From G963678255 sp963678255 (GTDB lineage Bacteria > Cloacimonadota > Cloacimonadia > Cloacimonadales > WRIO01): a stretch of DNA of 64,000 bases. Under the pieces are notes generated by a model. The model saw only the letters and a program-made list of their open reading frames with translations. It did no database searches and was not told the DNA's origin. A program made the translations under genes and the position numbers. Shown here piece after piece: positions 55,198-64,000 of the stretch. The stretch lies in contig OY782778.1 in NCBI GenBank assembly GCA_963678255.2, positions 514,553-578,552 of the forward strand, in the 5' to 3' direction. The number at the start of each line of letters is the position of its first letter. The stretch's first letter is position 1.

Positions 55198-57732
55198 CTA
55201 TTTTATTACAGTTACTTTTTGAGTTGATATCTTTTTTCCATTGATTTTCATGACAAAGGAATAAACCCCGGAAGAGACTTTCTGACCTCTTTGATCGATA
55301 CCTTCCCAAATCATATCATGAATACCAGAAGTCACATTAGCGTTAAAAAGGGTTTTGACTCTTTGACCTTTGATATTGTAAATATCTACTCTTACTTTTC
55401 CTTTATCTTTGATGGTCATTTTGATTCCTGTTTTCATGGAAAAAGGATTGGGCTTTGCTGGGAAGAGTTCATTTTTTAATATGTTGGGTGAATCTTGATT
55501 TCCTGAAGGATTCGCCTGAATATAGTTTTCTTTTACAGTTGTCTCAGCACCGTTGTTTATGGTAAGACGAACACTATAGGTATTTGGTTGAGTATAGGTA
55601 TAAACAGGATTTTGCAATTCACTGTCTATGATTCCGTCATTATTAAAATCCCATTCAAAAGACTGTGCATTGTCAGAACGGTTAATGAATTGAACAGTGA
55701 GAGGTACTTCTCCGACAAGGGGTGAGGCTATAAAATCAATAGGAGCCTGTTGATATTCATAAGCACCAATATCTATAGTTTGACCTGATATTCGTGGATT
55801 ACCTGCCAGATCAGTTTCAGGAAAGGTAAAGTCTGGGATATTCAGAGTTCCTGCATCAATACAGGGTGAATTCTGGCTTAAAGCATAGGGGAAATCTCCT
55901 TGTAATTGAAAGAGAGGGTCCAAATCTATATTTCCGCTTCCCCAGTGGGAAAAGTTCCCGATATGTGATAGAAACTGAATGGCTGATTCTCCGCCCTGTA
56001 TCAAGCAATTATTAAAGTAAAGATGATTTTCATCCGGAGGAAAATCATTATCCCAAAACCAAATCTGATTGGGGCTATTGCCGTAAATCAGAGAATTGTA
56101 AAAATGAGCAGTTACTCCGCTATCTGTAACAGAGATCGGTCCTCCTCCTGGTGTGGACGTATTATTGGTTGCAGTCATGTTTGAGATGGTGAAATCTGCA
56201 TATCCATGCAAACGAAGACTATTTGATACAAGAAGTACAGGCCAATTAGCGATATAGTTGTGATTGTTTTCAAAAAGAATATTCGCCATTTTGACATTCA
56301 TTTTCCATCCGGCTAAAGAGGAGTTTCCAACAAACATAGAAAAATATCCAAAATCAGCCTCCGGGTCAGGATCGTTATAAGAATTTTTTATAATCAGATT
56401 GCTGATCTTGAGATCCTTTATTCCGCTTAATCCAATTGAAAGATTATGACCAATAATTTTAATGTTTTTCAGAGTTAAAGACGTATTTTCAGGGTAATAA
56501 GTATCGATATCTTGATTCCAGTTAATACTACTGGTCCAACAATCTGTAAATTTACAGTTTTCAATAGTAATATCTTTAGAACATGCTAATGTAATAGGAA
56601 TAATACAAACAGCTGAATTAATCTGATTAAAAAATTGAGCATCATGAAAGGTCAGATTTTTAATCTTATAGCCTCTATCCCCATCGTAAGAGCATATAAT
56701 TCCTCCAAACCCTTCGCAATCAATGATCGTATTCTCAGGATCATCTCCATAAAGATTTACAAATTTTTTCATATTAACAGGGAAATGCTGATTATTCTGA
56801 GAGCGTGAATAGGTACCTGGAGCCAGATAGACAGTTTTGGGATTGAGTGAATCAGAAGCGATGATTTCAAAAGCTTTGGCTATGGTTTGCAAGGGTTCTG
56901 CAAAGGAAAAGCCGCTATTGTCATCATCCCCGTCGGGTGATACAAAAAGATCATGATTAACAAACTGTTGGGTAGCCGTTTGAACTGTCAAATTGATCGG
57001 ACAGGCTGAGTAAATATAATTATTATCCTGATAAAGAACAGAGCCTGTAGCTAATGGGATATTGTAAAAATTATTGGTATTTAAAATCATGATATCATTT
57101 ACAGATCCAGCTCTATTGTCATAAAAACTATTTAGATTTATAGGATCAAAAAATATTTCTGACCCGTAAATCACATTAATCCCACCACCATTGTAAGCTA
57201 TATTGTGTCTTACAGTACAAGCCGACAAGTATAAACCTGATTGATTTTCTGTATACCCCCATAGAGTAAGACCTCCTCCATTTCCAATTACTTCATTGTA
57301 TTGTATTATACAGTTTTTAACAGTTGCATAACTATTTTTAACTTCTATACCTCCTCCATGTTTAATGCCATTTAAACTAGTCCCATTTCCATTTTCAACT
57401 GTAAAGCCATTAAGAGTTGCCTGATAAGATTCTCCATTAACAATCCGTACACAAGTGCCATTTTGATGACCATCGATAATTGTTTGCTCGATCAGAGAAT
57501 CAGCCTGATTAAATAGATACAAACTGCTTAAAAGAATATTTCGTCCGTTAAAGAGAACATTTTCCAGATATCTACCTGGATAAACCAGAACGGTATCTCC
57601 CTGAGTGGAAGCATTGATGGCTGATTGGATTTGAGTATATTGCATTGTCCCATCTAAACTAACTGTGCGAAGGGTTGAGAATAGCAAGAGGCAGACATTT
57701 ATCATAACAAAAAATATTAAAACTCTTTTCAT
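55198..57732 (-). CDS. Secreted right-handed beta-helix protein with PKD domain and FlgD-like tail
   Basis: 844 residues from ATG 57732 (AAGGAA upstream); the longer frame to 57819 crosses a hairpin and is rejected. Signal peptide, then a pectin-lyase-like beta-helix in two blocks (about 25-245 and 265-640: IQSAINASTQGDTVLVYPG; DGDDDNSGFSFAEPLQTIAKAF, a DUF1565-like start). A choice-of-anchor segment (GNPRISGQTIDIGAYEY), a PKD domain (SFEWDFNNDGIIDSE) and the sorting module (FPAKPNPFSMKTGIKM to KVTVIK) follow. Possibly polysaccharide-binding or cleaving; no lyase residues were identified. Confidence 0.85.
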   Translation of the reverse strand: MKRVLIFFVMINVCLLLFSTLRTVSLDGTMQYTQIQSAINASTQGDTVLVYPGRYLENVLFNGRNILLSSLYLFNQADSLIEQTIIDGHQNGTCVRIVNGESYQATLNGFTVENGNGTSLNGIKHGGGIEVKNSYATVKNCIIQYNEVIGNGGGLTLWGYTENQSGLYLSACTVRHNIAYNGGGINVIYGSEIFFDPINLNSFYDNRAGSVNDIMILNTNNFYNIPLATGSVLYQDNNYIYSACPINLTVQTATQQFVNHDLFVSPDGDDDNSGFSFAEPLQTIAKAFEIIASDSLNPKTVYLAPGTYSRSQNNQHFPVNMKKFVNLYGDDPENTIIDCEGFGGIICSYDGDRGYKIKNLTFHDAQFFNQINSAVCIIPITLACSKDITIENCKFTDCWTSSINWNQDIDTYYPENTSLTLKNIKIIGHNLSIGLSGIKDLKISNLIIKNSYNDPDPEADFGYFSMFVGNSSLAGWKMNVKMANILFENNHNYIANWPVLLVSNSLRLHGYADFTISNMTATNNTSTPGGGPISVTDSGVTAHFYNSLIYGNSPNQIWFWDNDFPPDENHLYFNNCLIQGGESAIQFLSHIGNFSHWGSGNIDLDPLFQLQGDFPYALSQNSPCIDAGTLNIPDFTFPETDLAGNPRISGQTIDIGAYEYQQAPIDFIASPLVGEVPLTVQFINRSDNAQSFEWDFNNDGIIDSELQNPVYTYTQPNTYSVRLTINNGAETTVKENYIQANPSGNQDSPNILKNELFPAKPNPFSMKTGIKMTIKDKGKVRVDIYNIKGQRVKTLFNANVTSGIHDMIWEGIDQRGQKVSSGVYSFVMKINGKKISTQKVTVIK

Positions 57733-57796
57733 TATATTTCCTTTTTGGTATTTTCCTAATTTTAAAAACTTTAACTTAGTTTCACATCTATGAGTT

Positions 57797-57819
57797 ATGG
57801 GCAGGCAAAGCCTGCCCAT
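57797..57819 (-). terminator. 10-bp hairpin between the two beta-helix genes
   Basis: ATGGGCAGGC-AAA-GCCTGCCCAT, a perfect stem with a 3-nt loop, 12 nt past the stop of the upstream gene. There is no T-run, so it could attenuate or stabilise mRNA rather than terminate. Confidence 0.6.
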
Positions 57820-57830
57820 GTTTAAACGGC

Positions 57831-60566
57831 TTATTTCATTAAGGTCATTTTGCGGGTTACCGAATCTTTTCCACTGGTTACTTTGTAGAGATAAATCCCT
57901 GTTCCCACTTTTTGTCCATTACTATCTTTTCCACTCCAGACAGCTTGATGCTTTCCAGAGGATAGCACGCCATCCAGGAGATCGCAGATTTTTTGTCCCT
58001 TGATATTATAAACACTCACTTTGACTTTTCCTTCTTTGGAAGTATGGAAAAAGATGGTTGTTTCAGGATTAAAAGGATTAGGATAGTTTTTTACATACGA
58101 TAAAACCGGAGAGACTAGTTGAGAATTGTTTTTCCCTAGTTTTACACAATAAAAAGGATCGTTCTTTTGGTATAGTAACACACTATTGCTTTGAGCGGAT
58201 GTTTTGGGATCAACAATCAGATAATTGTCAGCTTTTTTGATGGGGGCTTTACTAGAATACGCATAGGCAAAGGTGATTTCAGCATCCGTATCTTCGGGGG
58301 TGAGATAGGCATTGATTTGAGTGGTTTCACCTTCATAAACAGAAGCACCTTTACAGACACCATCTGCATAAACTGCAATCTCTGCTGGAGGGTTCGTATC
58401 TTCCCAGACAACATAGATCGGCACATAATCTGCCTTTTGATCAAAAGTAAACTTTTCTGCTTCTTCTTTTTCCCGATCTTCTCTGCTTTCTCCTGGAGTC
58501 CAAGCAAAATTTGTGGCAGTTGTTAAGCCGGTGGTGACAGAGACCATGTCACCATAGCGGATAACTGGATTAAATTCTCCTGAATACCATGGAGAGTTAA
58601 GATCAACACGGCTCATAGCCCATTTCTCTGTTTTTATCATGGTCAAGCTATTCATCAAATCCCCAAAAGCTTCCTCAGGTGTTAAGGTTTCAGGTAGAAA
58701 ATAACCTATCCAGTTTTCCTGACTAGGGTATAAAACCATATTTGTTTGCGGATTGATCGTATTTCCATAAACCATATAATTATAACCATAGGTTTGAGAA
58801 TCCATTTGCAATTTGTACCCTTTTGTACTGTTGATATCTGAGATACCTAAATCAGTAGTCCAATCTTGAAAATTATACCTACTAACTCCTTCACGATTAT
58901 TTACAATTTCAATCCCCAAACCATTCAAACCATTGGAATAGGGTAAATTATTCGATCCGTATAAGCCTCTGAGCACAGAATTTACAGGAACAGAGGTGTT
59001 AGATTCAACATTACGATCATAGAGTTTAGGAAACGAAATCCAGTTATACCCAGCATGCAGTGAATAGGACTTTATTGATCGATTGTTGTTTGAGTTATAA
59101 GGAAAAATGCCTATATGAGATCCGTTTTCACCACTATTTATACAGGGAGATCCATCACTTAGATGCCAATCATACGCATATTTGTCTGTAAAAAGCGGGT
59201 CTGTTGTTACATTATTTGCCAAACTAACTTGTGAAACAGCGTTAGTTTTTAAACAACAATTGTGAGCCTCAGATTGTCCTGCCCCTTGATGAATCAGTTC
59301 ATAAGAATTTATATTGGGGCTATGGTTTTCCCAAATAATTGAGTTCAAAATGGTAGTACTCGAATTCAATAAGAAAATGCCTGATCCATCGTTATGGGCA
59401 TAATTATAATTAATATTATTATTCTTAAGTACAACAAGGTATGCTGATTGAGCAAAAACACCACCTCCACTATAGGCATTATTCAAAAAGATGGTATTAT
59501 TCTCAAAGACAGATCCTTGTTGCATGGAGATCATAAAGACACCACCGCCACGATTAGCAAAAGAATATTGGTTGTCATTACCAATAGCAGTATTTTTGAA
59601 TACTTTGTTCTGGTAAAAAGATATTTCACCACCATCACAACCAGAATCAATAAAAACACCGCCTCCCTCATAAGCTTGATTATTTGAAATGGTATTTCCG
59701 TTAATATTTAAGACATATTCTTTTGAATCACCTGAAGAAAAACAGTAGATTCCTCCTCCCCAACTGCCAGCTATATTATTATTTAGTGAATTACCAGTAA
59801 TCGTAATATTACGACCCATAGCAGATATCGCACCACCATTTTCAGAAGTAGTGTTTTTTTCAATTGTATTTCTTTCAAATAGAACAGTATTATTTTGGGA
59901 GTTGTTTTGGCAATAAATACCTCCACCTCTTTGGGTGATATTATTGTGAATTTTATTACCAAAAACAATAGTACGTGAATTATTAGGCATAACTGCATCA
60001 TTGAAAATATTTATTGTGGAACTGTTATTATTTGTTCCGTCATTTTGATACATTTCATTTTCAGTAATAAATAAATTGTTCGTATTTTTGGAAGATATGG
60101 CACTTCCGAAAGAACCAAATAGCTGAGTTGAACTAATGCGATTATCATAGATGAGATTTGTTCTTAATGCCAGCGTAAGACATTCATTCGCATTAATAGC
60201 CCCTTTCCAGGCAGTTTTTGAAATGTCACAATAGATAATTGAAGAGTTTATCGAGTTTTCAAGAGTAATCCCTTTCCAATAAAAAGTACTACTATTTGAG
60301 GTAAATTTAATTCTCTGAGTCGATGTACCAATGGCATTTAAGTTTCCATTAACCATAATTTGAGCATTGCGGTTAACTTCAACAATAACGCCTGGTTGAA
60401 TGGTTAGAGTAGCTGTAGAAGCAATCACTAAATCTCCCAACAAATGATAAGGAGAAGCTGCTAAAGTCCAGGTAGTATTGGCACTAATTGTACCGGCAGG
60501 GATATCTGTAGCAAAGATATTTATAGTAATAAGTATTACAAATACTGTTATAAGGTAATTTTTCAT
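57831..60566 (-). CDS. Secreted right-handed beta-helix protein with FlgD-like tail
   Basis: 911 residues. Signal peptide; parallel beta-helix over about 20-495 with many GGxI and NN turns (TNNLFITENEMYQND; RGGGIYCQNNSQNN; GEISFYQNKVF), ending in the GSPCINSGENGSHIG choice motif. Two Cloacimonas-style surface modules follow (GYNWISFPKL, about 510-680; and EIAVYADGVCKGASVYEG, about 760-800). The sorting module is YVKNYPNPFNPETTIFF to RKMTLMK. AAGGAAG precedes the start. Probably a surface adhesin or glycan-binding protein. Confidence 0.85.
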   Translation of the reverse strand: MKNYLITVFVILITINIFATDIPAGTISANTTWTLAASPYHLLGDLVIASTATLTIQPGVIVEVNRNAQIMVNGNLNAIGTSTQRIKFTSNSSTFYWKGITLENSINSSIIYCDISKTAWKGAINANECLTLALRTNLIYDNRISSTQLFGSFGSAISSKNTNNLFITENEMYQNDGTNNNSSTINIFNDAVMPNNSRTIVFGNKIHNNITQRGGGIYCQNNSQNNTVLFERNTIEKNTTSENGGAISAMGRNITITGNSLNNNIAGSWGGGIYCFSSGDSKEYVLNINGNTISNNQAYEGGGVFIDSGCDGGEISFYQNKVFKNTAIGNDNQYSFANRGGGVFMISMQQGSVFENNTIFLNNAYSGGGVFAQSAYLVVLKNNNINYNYAHNDGSGIFLLNSSTTILNSIIWENHSPNINSYELIHQGAGQSEAHNCCLKTNAVSQVSLANNVTTDPLFTDKYAYDWHLSDGSPCINSGENGSHIGIFPYNSNNNRSIKSYSLHAGYNWISFPKLYDRNVESNTSVPVNSVLRGLYGSNNLPYSNGLNGLGIEIVNNREGVSRYNFQDWTTDLGISDINSTKGYKLQMDSQTYGYNYMVYGNTINPQTNMVLYPSQENWIGYFLPETLTPEEAFGDLMNSLTMIKTEKWAMSRVDLNSPWYSGEFNPVIRYGDMVSVTTGLTTATNFAWTPGESREDREKEEAEKFTFDQKADYVPIYVVWEDTNPPAEIAVYADGVCKGASVYEGETTQINAYLTPEDTDAEITFAYAYSSKAPIKKADNYLIVDPKTSAQSNSVLLYQKNDPFYCVKLGKNNSQLVSPVLSYVKNYPNPFNPETTIFFHTSKEGKVKVSVYNIKGQKICDLLDGVLSSGKHQAVWSGKDSNGQKVGTGIYLYKVTSGKDSVTRKMTLMK

Positions 60567-60900
<334 letters not shown>

Positions 60901-61623
60901 AGAATGGGGAAATATATTAGCAGTGCTGGTGCACTGCAGATAATTGCAAATCAGGGATTTGCAGATAAAAGATAAGAGATAATCATCATCGTTGGAGGAT
61001 ATCTTTAGGATGGCATATGTTGAATAAAGTCTTTTCATTTCTTTGAGAGGGTATTGTTCATTTCTTTTGCCTTGATGCAAAATAAACGAAGCAAAGAAAG
61101 TTCAAGCCCGGAAAACCCCTATCGGGGATCTTGATTTTCATCTCTTTTCATTGAAATATAAATATATGTATTTTTCTGATGGTATGCCATTTAATCTCCA
61201 GTCACTCTCAGGGGCTCCACCATAAACTCGCTCTTCGAGCTCAAACATATGGCTGTTCGCACCCCTTCGAGTTTCCTTGCGACTTAACGTCATTTTTTCA
61301 TGGGCATTGTAACACTTATATCTGGATTATTTCTTGTATTAGATTGATGAGGTATAGGAATTTGTAGATAAAATGAGTATTATCTTCAAGTATTCGAGTC
61401 CGAGCCGAACTCGCTCCATAACACGTCATTTTTTCATGGGCATTGTCTCATTGATACCTGGATATTTAATATATTTTATGGATTGATTAATTAATTAAAA
61501 TTGACAAATACACAAGATGTTTCATAGGAGCTAATATCGGGACTGATACATTGCAGATAATAAATAACAGGTGGTGTGGATATTGTATTATTTAGGAACA
61601 AAGGAACGACCAAGATGGTCGTG
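60901..61623. repeat. Second mobile-repeat region, related to 28.2-32.7 kb
   Basis: Contains GCAGTGC-TGGT-GCACTGC (60920-60937) and GCAAATC-AGG-GATTTGC (60946-60962), then GCAGATAAA-AG-ATAAGAG (AG at 60970). A 559-bp module runs to ACAAGATGTTTCATAGG (61528), then AG-CTAATATC. The interior matches U1 (CTCCAGTCACTCTCAGGG; TTTTTTCATGGGCATTGT) plus an extra hairpin CGAGTCCG-AGC-CGAACTCG (61395-61413). No transposase is present. Ends with ACGACCA-AGA-TGGTCGT next to the atpG stop. Confidence 0.75.
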
Positions 61624-62526
61624 TTACTTATGTGATATTGAATCTGAGTTTAAGGCTTCATATCCAGAGATTACATCAAAAAGTTCTTCATCGATATCGC
61701 TTTGACGTAACCGATGAAAGGAGCTGGTAAGTTCTTCGAGCAATTCGTCAATATTCTTATCAGCGCGTTGCATAGCAGCGAGACGACTGGTGTTTTCACT
61801 AGCCAGAGACTCGGCACAGGCACGGAAGATTGAGACAAAGAGATATTCACTAACAAGAGCTTGAATGGTTATTGATAAGTCACCCATCACTTCAGGGATG
61901 TTTTTACCTGACCAAGGGATTTTGGATTTATTATCCAACCAATCTTTATTCAAGGGTAGAATTTGCTGACAATTTGGCAGATAAGCAGCTCCTGTGGTGG
62001 GGTTGTTATAGAATAGGTAAAATTCGTTATTTTCATTTTGGTGTCTATTTGATTGGCTTTCAAGGAGAATCTGGCCGACGAGTGAAGGGACGCTCTCAAT
62101 AGAATTTGGAACAGAGAAGAGTCCCATAACTTGAAGTCCAGCATCAGTTAAACGTTCATGAACTCGTTCACCCACGACCCAGACTTGTGGTTTTCCTGGC
62201 ATCTTTGCCAGAGCTGTAATGGTATAATCGGCAATCACATCATTAAATTGTCCGACTAATCCCTGATCTGAACCGAAAACAATTGCAACTCTTTCCACAG
62301 CGAGAGGATGGTTTTTGTTATTTGAAAAGACAGATGATAAGCCATTATCTCTAAAACAGACACTCAAGGCGTATTCGACATTACGATAGTAATCATCTAA
62401 AGCATGTACGGATTTTTCATATTGTCCGATGCTTGAAGCAGCCAGGTTTTTCATCGTACGAACGACTGATTGAAGATCTCCTGCACTGAGAATTTTTTGC
62501 TGTAAGCTATTTGTGCTGTCACTCAT
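61624..62526 (-). CDS. atpG: Alternate F1Fo-ATPase (N-ATPase) gamma subunit
   Basis: 300 residues from ATG 62526 (AAAGGAAA upstream); a longer frame to 62670 is not family-like. The gamma subunit is the rotor shaft in F1. N-terminal helix SAGDLQSVVRTMKNLAASSIGQYEKSV is typical of the alternate/N-ATPase gamma. VFGSDQGLVGQFND and the C-terminal helix (ENTSRLAAMQRADKNIDELL) are conserved. In N-ATPase operons gamma is the last gene, after alpha, as here. Confidence 0.92.
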   Translation of the reverse strand: MSDSTNSLQQKILSAGDLQSVVRTMKNLAASSIGQYEKSVHALDDYYRNVEYALSVCFRDNGLSSVFSNNKNHPLAVERVAIVFGSDQGLVGQFNDVIADYTITALAKMPGKPQVWVVGERVHERLTDAGLQVMGLFSVPNSIESVPSLVGQILLESQSNRHQNENNEFYLFYNNPTTGAAYLPNCQQILPLNKDWLDNKSKIPWSGKNIPEVMGDLSITIQALVSEYLFVSIFRACAESLASENTSRLAAMQRADKNIDELLEELTSSFHRLRQSDIDEELFDVISGYEALNSDSISHK

Positions 62527-62689
62527 AAATATTTCCTTTGTTTTGGTTATAATATCATCAGAACAATCAGCATAAGTTAGATTTACCAAGAGTTTATGGT
62601 AGTTGGCAAAAACATTCATAACAAATATAAATTTTGATATAACTGAATTTCTAGATAAATAACAATCCATTTAATAATCAGAAAGTTTT

Positions 62690-62767
62690 CATCTCCCTAT
62701 TGGGGGAGAGGGGTAAATTACTCAAAAAACTCTATATTTTCAGAATTAACTCAATAAATAGAGTTTT
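62690..62767. other. Two hairpins in the atpA-atpG gap
   Basis: AAAACTCTAT (62726-62735) pairs with ATAGAGTTTT (62758-62767). On the minus strand the descending arm continues into TTTTTTG and so could terminate atpA transcripts. TCTCCC-TATTGG-GGGAGA lies at about 62692-62709. Confidence 0.5.
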
Positions 62768-62804
62768 ATATATTAAAGCAGAAAGATCTATTGGCATGTT
62801 CTTG

Positions 62805-64000
62805 TTAATCACTCTGATCAGGAAAGAATGAGGAGAGAGCTTTGAGAGCAATTTCTTTAATAATCTTACGATCTTCATCACTTAATTTATCGGCAATTTT
62901 AAATCTCTCAACAAGCTCCTTAGGAATATCCAGTGCGGCTTCTCTCACCATCTGTTCGGCTTCCTTAATTTTTTCAATCGGTACCGGAGCAAACAGATCA
63001 GAAGTCAACGCCAAGAGGATAGAGATTTGAGCAGGGACTGACACTGGGTCAAATTCCTGTTGATTAAGACAAGCACGAATTCTCTTTCCTTTATCAATGA
63101 CCTTCCGGGTGTTTTCATCCAAACGTGCACCAAAACGGGCAAAAGTTTCCAGTTCTTCAAACTGAGCATAATCGAGTTTTAGATCACCAGCTACAGCCCT
63201 ATAAACAGGCCATTGAGCCTTACCCCCGACTCTTGAAACAGATTTTCCCACATCAACAGCTGGCAAAGTTCCCAGTTCAAATAATGAAGGAGAAAGATAT
63301 ATTTGTCCATCAGTAATGGATATCAAATTGGTAGGAATGTAGGCAGAAATATCTTGAGCTTCTGTCTCAATAATAGGCAGAGCGGTAATAGAACCACCCC
63401 CGAGCTTTTTATGTAAATGAGTAGCTCTTTCAAGAAGACGAGAATGAATATAGAAAATATCTCCAGGAAAGGCTTCTCTTCCTGGTGGTCTACGAAGAAG
63501 AAGAGAGAGCTCACGATAAGCGCGGGCATGTTGGGTTAGATCATCATAGACAATTAAGACATCCCGTCCAGCTTCCATAAAGTACTCCGCAATACTGGTC
63601 GCAGCATAAGGGGCACTATATATAAGGCCAGGGGGGTTATTTCCCTCAGTTACAACAACAACTGTATATTCCATAGCCCCATTTTGTTTTAGAGTTTCAA
63701 TAACTTTAGCAATTGCAGAAGCACGTTGACCTATCGCACAATAAATGCACAAAACATTTTGATCGTGTTGATTTAGAATGGTATCAATAGCAATAGCTGT
63801 TTTACCAGTCTGCCTGTCACCAAGAATCAATTCACGTTGTCCCCTGCCAATAGGAATGAGAGCATCAATGACTTTTAGACCAGTTTGGAGAGGAATCGTC
63901 ACAGGGGCACGATCCATTATAGGGGTAACAGGTCGTTCGACAGGTAATCGTTTATTAGCAGTTATCTCTCCTTTGTTATCAAGAGGTTTTCCGAGAGGAT
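62805..64000 (-). CDS. atpA: Alternate F1Fo-ATPase (N-ATPase) alpha subunit (N-terminus cut by window edge)
   Basis: About 398 codons; the frame runs off the right edge without a start. Reads GDPLGKPL-type sequence at the edge (PLGKPLDNKGEI), then PVTPIMDRAPV, the P-loop GDRQTGKTAIAIDTIL, the ALPIIETEAQDISAYIPTN region and VGKSVSRVGGKAQ. The alpha subunit forms the F1 hexamer with beta. The Met at 63917 is internal. Its pairing with the alternate-type gamma points to an N-ATPase-like operon, probably a second or ion-pumping ATPase. Confidence 0.93.
   Translation of the reverse strand, partial: PLGKPLDNKGEITANKRLPVERPVTPIMDRAPVTIPLQTGLKVIDALIPIGRGQRELILGDRQTGKTAIAIDTILNQHDQNVLCIYCAIGQRASAIAKVIETLKQNGAMEYTVVVVTEGNNPPGLIYSAPYAATSIAEYFMEAGRDVLIVYDDLTQHARAYRELSLLLRRPPGREAFPGDIFYIHSRLLERATHLHKKLGGGSITALPIIETEAQDISAYIPTNLISITDGQIYLSPSLFELGTLPAVDVGKSVSRVGGKAQWPVYRAVAGDLKLDYAQFEELETFARFGARLDENTRKVIDKGKRIRACLNQQEFDPVSVPAQISILLALTSDLFAPVPIEKIKEAEQMVREAALDIPKELVERFKIADKLSDEDRKIIKEIALKALSSFFPDQSD

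Noticed and set aside
57733..57819. Longer N-terminus for the beta-helix protein at 55198
   Set aside because: It runs through the perfect hairpin at 57797-57819 and places 29 charged residues before the signal peptide.
61179..61367. Plus-strand 62-residue open frame in the second repeat region
   Set aside because: The sequence is a dispersed noncoding repeat also found at about 28515-28670, and the frame is not kept between copies.
61386..61420. tRNA-like TTCGAGTCC stretch
   Set aside because: No acceptor, D or anticodon arms can be formed; it is one arm of a hairpin repeat.
62527..62670. 48-residue N-terminal extension of atpG
   Set aside because: Not found in gamma subunits; the ATG at 62526 has a ribosome site and matches the family start.

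Overview
The window is AT-rich, gene-dense DNA from a Gram-negative bacterium. LptD, a TolC/MacA/MacB-type efflux set, MlaD, several beta-barrels and lipoproteins imply an outer membrane with LPS. Large secreted proteins end in a FlgD-Ig-like sorting module with the YPNPFNP signature and a final lysine. SecA has the long insertion seen in Bacteroidetes-like SecA, EF-G is of the spirochaete/mitochondrial type, and the ATPase subunits are of the 'alternate' (N-ATPase) type. Together these suggest the FCB superphylum, most likely a Cloacimonadota-like lineage. This is inference from gene content, not a phylogeny.

Layout. 1-2903 (-): secA, cut by the left edge. 3490-9043 (+): a tight operon of TetR regulator, outer-membrane protein, LolD-like ATPase, two FtsX-type permeases and a LolA-like protein. 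9173-11257 (+): fusA with its terminator. 11387-16779 (+): two hybrid histidine kinases flanking a small beta-barrel, each gene with a recognisable sigma70-like promoter. 16983-26755 (-): two giant secreted repeat proteins in one operon. 27063-27758 (-): a small exported protein. 28033-32970: a mobile region with a FlgD-tail gene remnant, non-autonomous modules and two tandem IS110-family elements. 33185-34285 (+): a secreted cyclophilin. 34712-35110 (+): a GNAT acetyltransferase. 35160-38460 (-): a Fur-family regulator with a zinc/manganese ABC transporter and DUF523. 38648-39247 (+): a response regulator with a cysteine-rich tail. 39244-42188 (-): lptD and gmhB. 42316-47062 (-): an efflux operon. 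47284-50419 (-): DUF192 lipoprotein, an alkyltransferase-like/GrpB fusion, FKBP and MlaD. 50554-60566 (-): a membrane protein and four secreted proteins (phosphoesterase, transglutaminase, two beta-helix proteins). 60567-61623: a second mobile-repeat region. 61624-64000 (-): atpG and atpA of an alternate F1Fo-ATPase, cut by the right edge.

The most striking system is the mobile region at 28.2-32.7 kb. Elements of about 145 to 1710 bp are joined head to tail, always at a junction of the form left-half / AG / right-half. Two left halves (ATAGG, ATAAA) and two right halves (CTCATATC, ATAAGAG) occur in all four combinations around the AG when the second region at 61 kb is included. Downstream of each IS110 transposase lies a roughly 160-nt segment that can fold by a 13-bp long-range stem. 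It carries two separate loops containing ATAGGAGCT and ATAGGAGAT, identical to two of those DNA junctions. This is what a bridge RNA/seekRNA of an IS1111-group IS110 element would look like, with the junction record of its use beside it.

No tRNA, rRNA or CRISPR array was seen.
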